A stretch of 64,000 nucleotides of DNA. Source: Bacillus paralicheniformis. Its GTDB lineage: Bacteria; Bacillota; Bacilli; Bacillales; Bacillaceae. The translations under genes and the position numbers were made by a program. This document shows, in pieces, positions 63,483 through 64,000 of this stretch (positions are counted from its first letter, which is position 1; every line of letters begins with the position of its first letter). The notes under the pieces were generated by a model. That model was not told where the DNA came from. It ran no database searches and saw nothing but the letters and a program-made list of their open reading frames with translations. The stretch spans positions 124,001 to 188,000 of the forward strand of contig NZ_LBMN02000001.1 in the NCBI RefSeq assembly GCF_001042485.2. The letters run 5' to 3'.

Positions 63483-64000
63483 ATGGAACAGACAAAAAAA
63501 TGGGGCTTCTGGCTTCTTACCGCTTTTGTTGTCGGCAATATGGTCGGCTCAGGGATTTTTATGCTCCCCAGCACACTCGCCCAGACGGCAAGCCCGTTCG
63601 GCGTAACGGCGGCATGGCTGGTGACGGGTGCGGGGGTGCTGATGATCGCCCTTGTATTCGGTCATTTATCCATTCGCCGCCCGGATCTTAAAGCAGGTCC
63701 GCAAAGCTATGCAAGAGCTTTATTCTCAGCCCCTAAAAAAGGGAATGCGGCAGGTTTTACAATGGTATGGGGGTATTGGGTGGCAAGCTGGATCAGCAAC
63801 GTCGCCATCATTACAAGCCTTGCAGGCTATTTGACGACTTTCCTGCCGATCTTAACTGACGGACGCGAGCTGATTGAACTCGGCGGCCACCCCGTTACAC
63901 TCGGCCAGCTCTTGACATTTATCGTATGTACAATTTTGTTATGGGGGACGCATTTCATCTTAGTCTCCAGCATAAATGGAGCGGGCAAACTGAACTTTTT
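63483..64000 (+). CDS. yvsH: YvsH, lysine permease of the APC family (partial, runs off edge)
   Basis: 172 codons are present, open at the right edge. It begins MEQTKKWGFWLLTAFVVGNMVGSG and continues with IFMLPSTLAQTASPFGVTAAWL, the first helix pair of basic amino acid/polyamine antiporter-type permeases. GPQSYARALFSAPKKGN and WVASWISNVAIITSLAGYL also fit. ATG 63483 lies nine bases after GGAGG. Regulation by a lysine riboswitch implies lysine import. Confidence 0.88.
   Translation, partial: MEQTKKWGFWLLTAFVVGNMVGSGIFMLPSTLAQTASPFGVTAAWLVTGAGVLMIALVFGHLSIRRPDLKAGPQSYARALFSAPKKGNAAGFTMVWGYWVASWISNVAIITSLAGYLTTFLPILTDGRELIELGGHPVTLGQLLTFIVCTILLWGTHFILVSSINGAGKLNF

Noticed and set aside
63230-63691. 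153-residue frame starting in the L-box and running into yvsH
   Set aside because: It overlaps the riboswitch and reads yvsH out of frame; the permease frame is clearly the coding one.

Overview
This window is chromosomal DNA from a low-to-mid GC Bacillus. The gene content and order point to the Bacillus licheniformis / B. paralicheniformis group. Most genes are recognisable orthologues of the B. subtilis yv* region: sigO-rsoA-yvrJ-oxdC-yvrL, yvaA/yvaB, the yvm pulcherriminic acid genes, csoR-copZ-copA, cadA, bdbCD, yvgT, helD, yvgN, yvgJ, yvsG, sspJ and yvsH. They are interleaved with carbohydrate loci that B. subtilis lacks or holds elsewhere. Identifications rest on reading the translated sequences and on recalled family knowledge; no database search was run. 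I saw no rRNA, tRNA, CRISPR array, insertion sequence or prophage.

Region by region. 1-3.2 kb: secreted xylan degradation, with xynD broken by a one-base frameshift and xynC intact. 3.2-8.3 kb: a membrane-anchored esterase, an unknown gene, then the acid-responsive SigO locus (yvrL, oxdC, yvrJ, sigO, rsoA). 8.3-12.9 kb: trhO, an unassigned structured RNA with terminator, azoreductase, scyllo-inositol dehydrogenase and an amidase. 12.9-17.6 kb: the complete pulcherriminic acid cluster (PchR regulator, NTF2-like protein, CypX, YvmC, YvmA) with four matching 14-bp operator boxes. 17.6-25.9 kb: an MFS exporter, an L-rhamnose operon with a Pseudomonas-type isomerase and an ASRT-family protein, and a DJ-1/PfpI protein. 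26-29.2 kb: copper homeostasis (csoR, copZ, copA and an extra 49-residue membrane protein).

29.2-45.4 kb is a block of twelve genes, all on the minus strand, lying between copA and cadA, which adjoin in B. subtilis. It holds a tagatose/fructose-type PTS operon with an RpiR regulator, a Csp3 copper-storage protein, a manganese ABC transporter with an MntR-like box, and a xyloside operon (binding protein, two permeases, GH31 alpha-xylosidase, secreted GH3 enzyme). 45.6-53.4 kb returns to the yvg backbone: cadA, bdbD, bdbC, a GNAT/GrpB insert, yvgT and helD. 53.4-54.9 kb is an AT-rich island carrying one alpha/beta hydrolase, flanked by two near-identical terminator hairpins. 54.9-64 kb: DUF5412-type protein, aminotransferase, ROK sugar kinase, yvgN, an EmrB/QacA exporter, LTA primase yvgJ, yvsG, sspJ, and a lysine riboswitch preceding yvsH, which runs off the right edge.

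Together the genes describe a soil saprophyte. It degrades hemicellulose outside the cell, imports the resulting sugars by ABC and PTS systems, and manages copper, cadmium/zinc, manganese and iron (pulcherriminic acid binds iron). The most unusual items are the second CsoR-like site and small membrane protein in the cop operon, a long hairpin hiding the ribosome binding site in the tagatose operon, the duplicated terminator around the AT-rich hydrolase gene, the orphan structured RNA at 9.34-9.45 kb, and the ASRT protein in the rhamnose operon.
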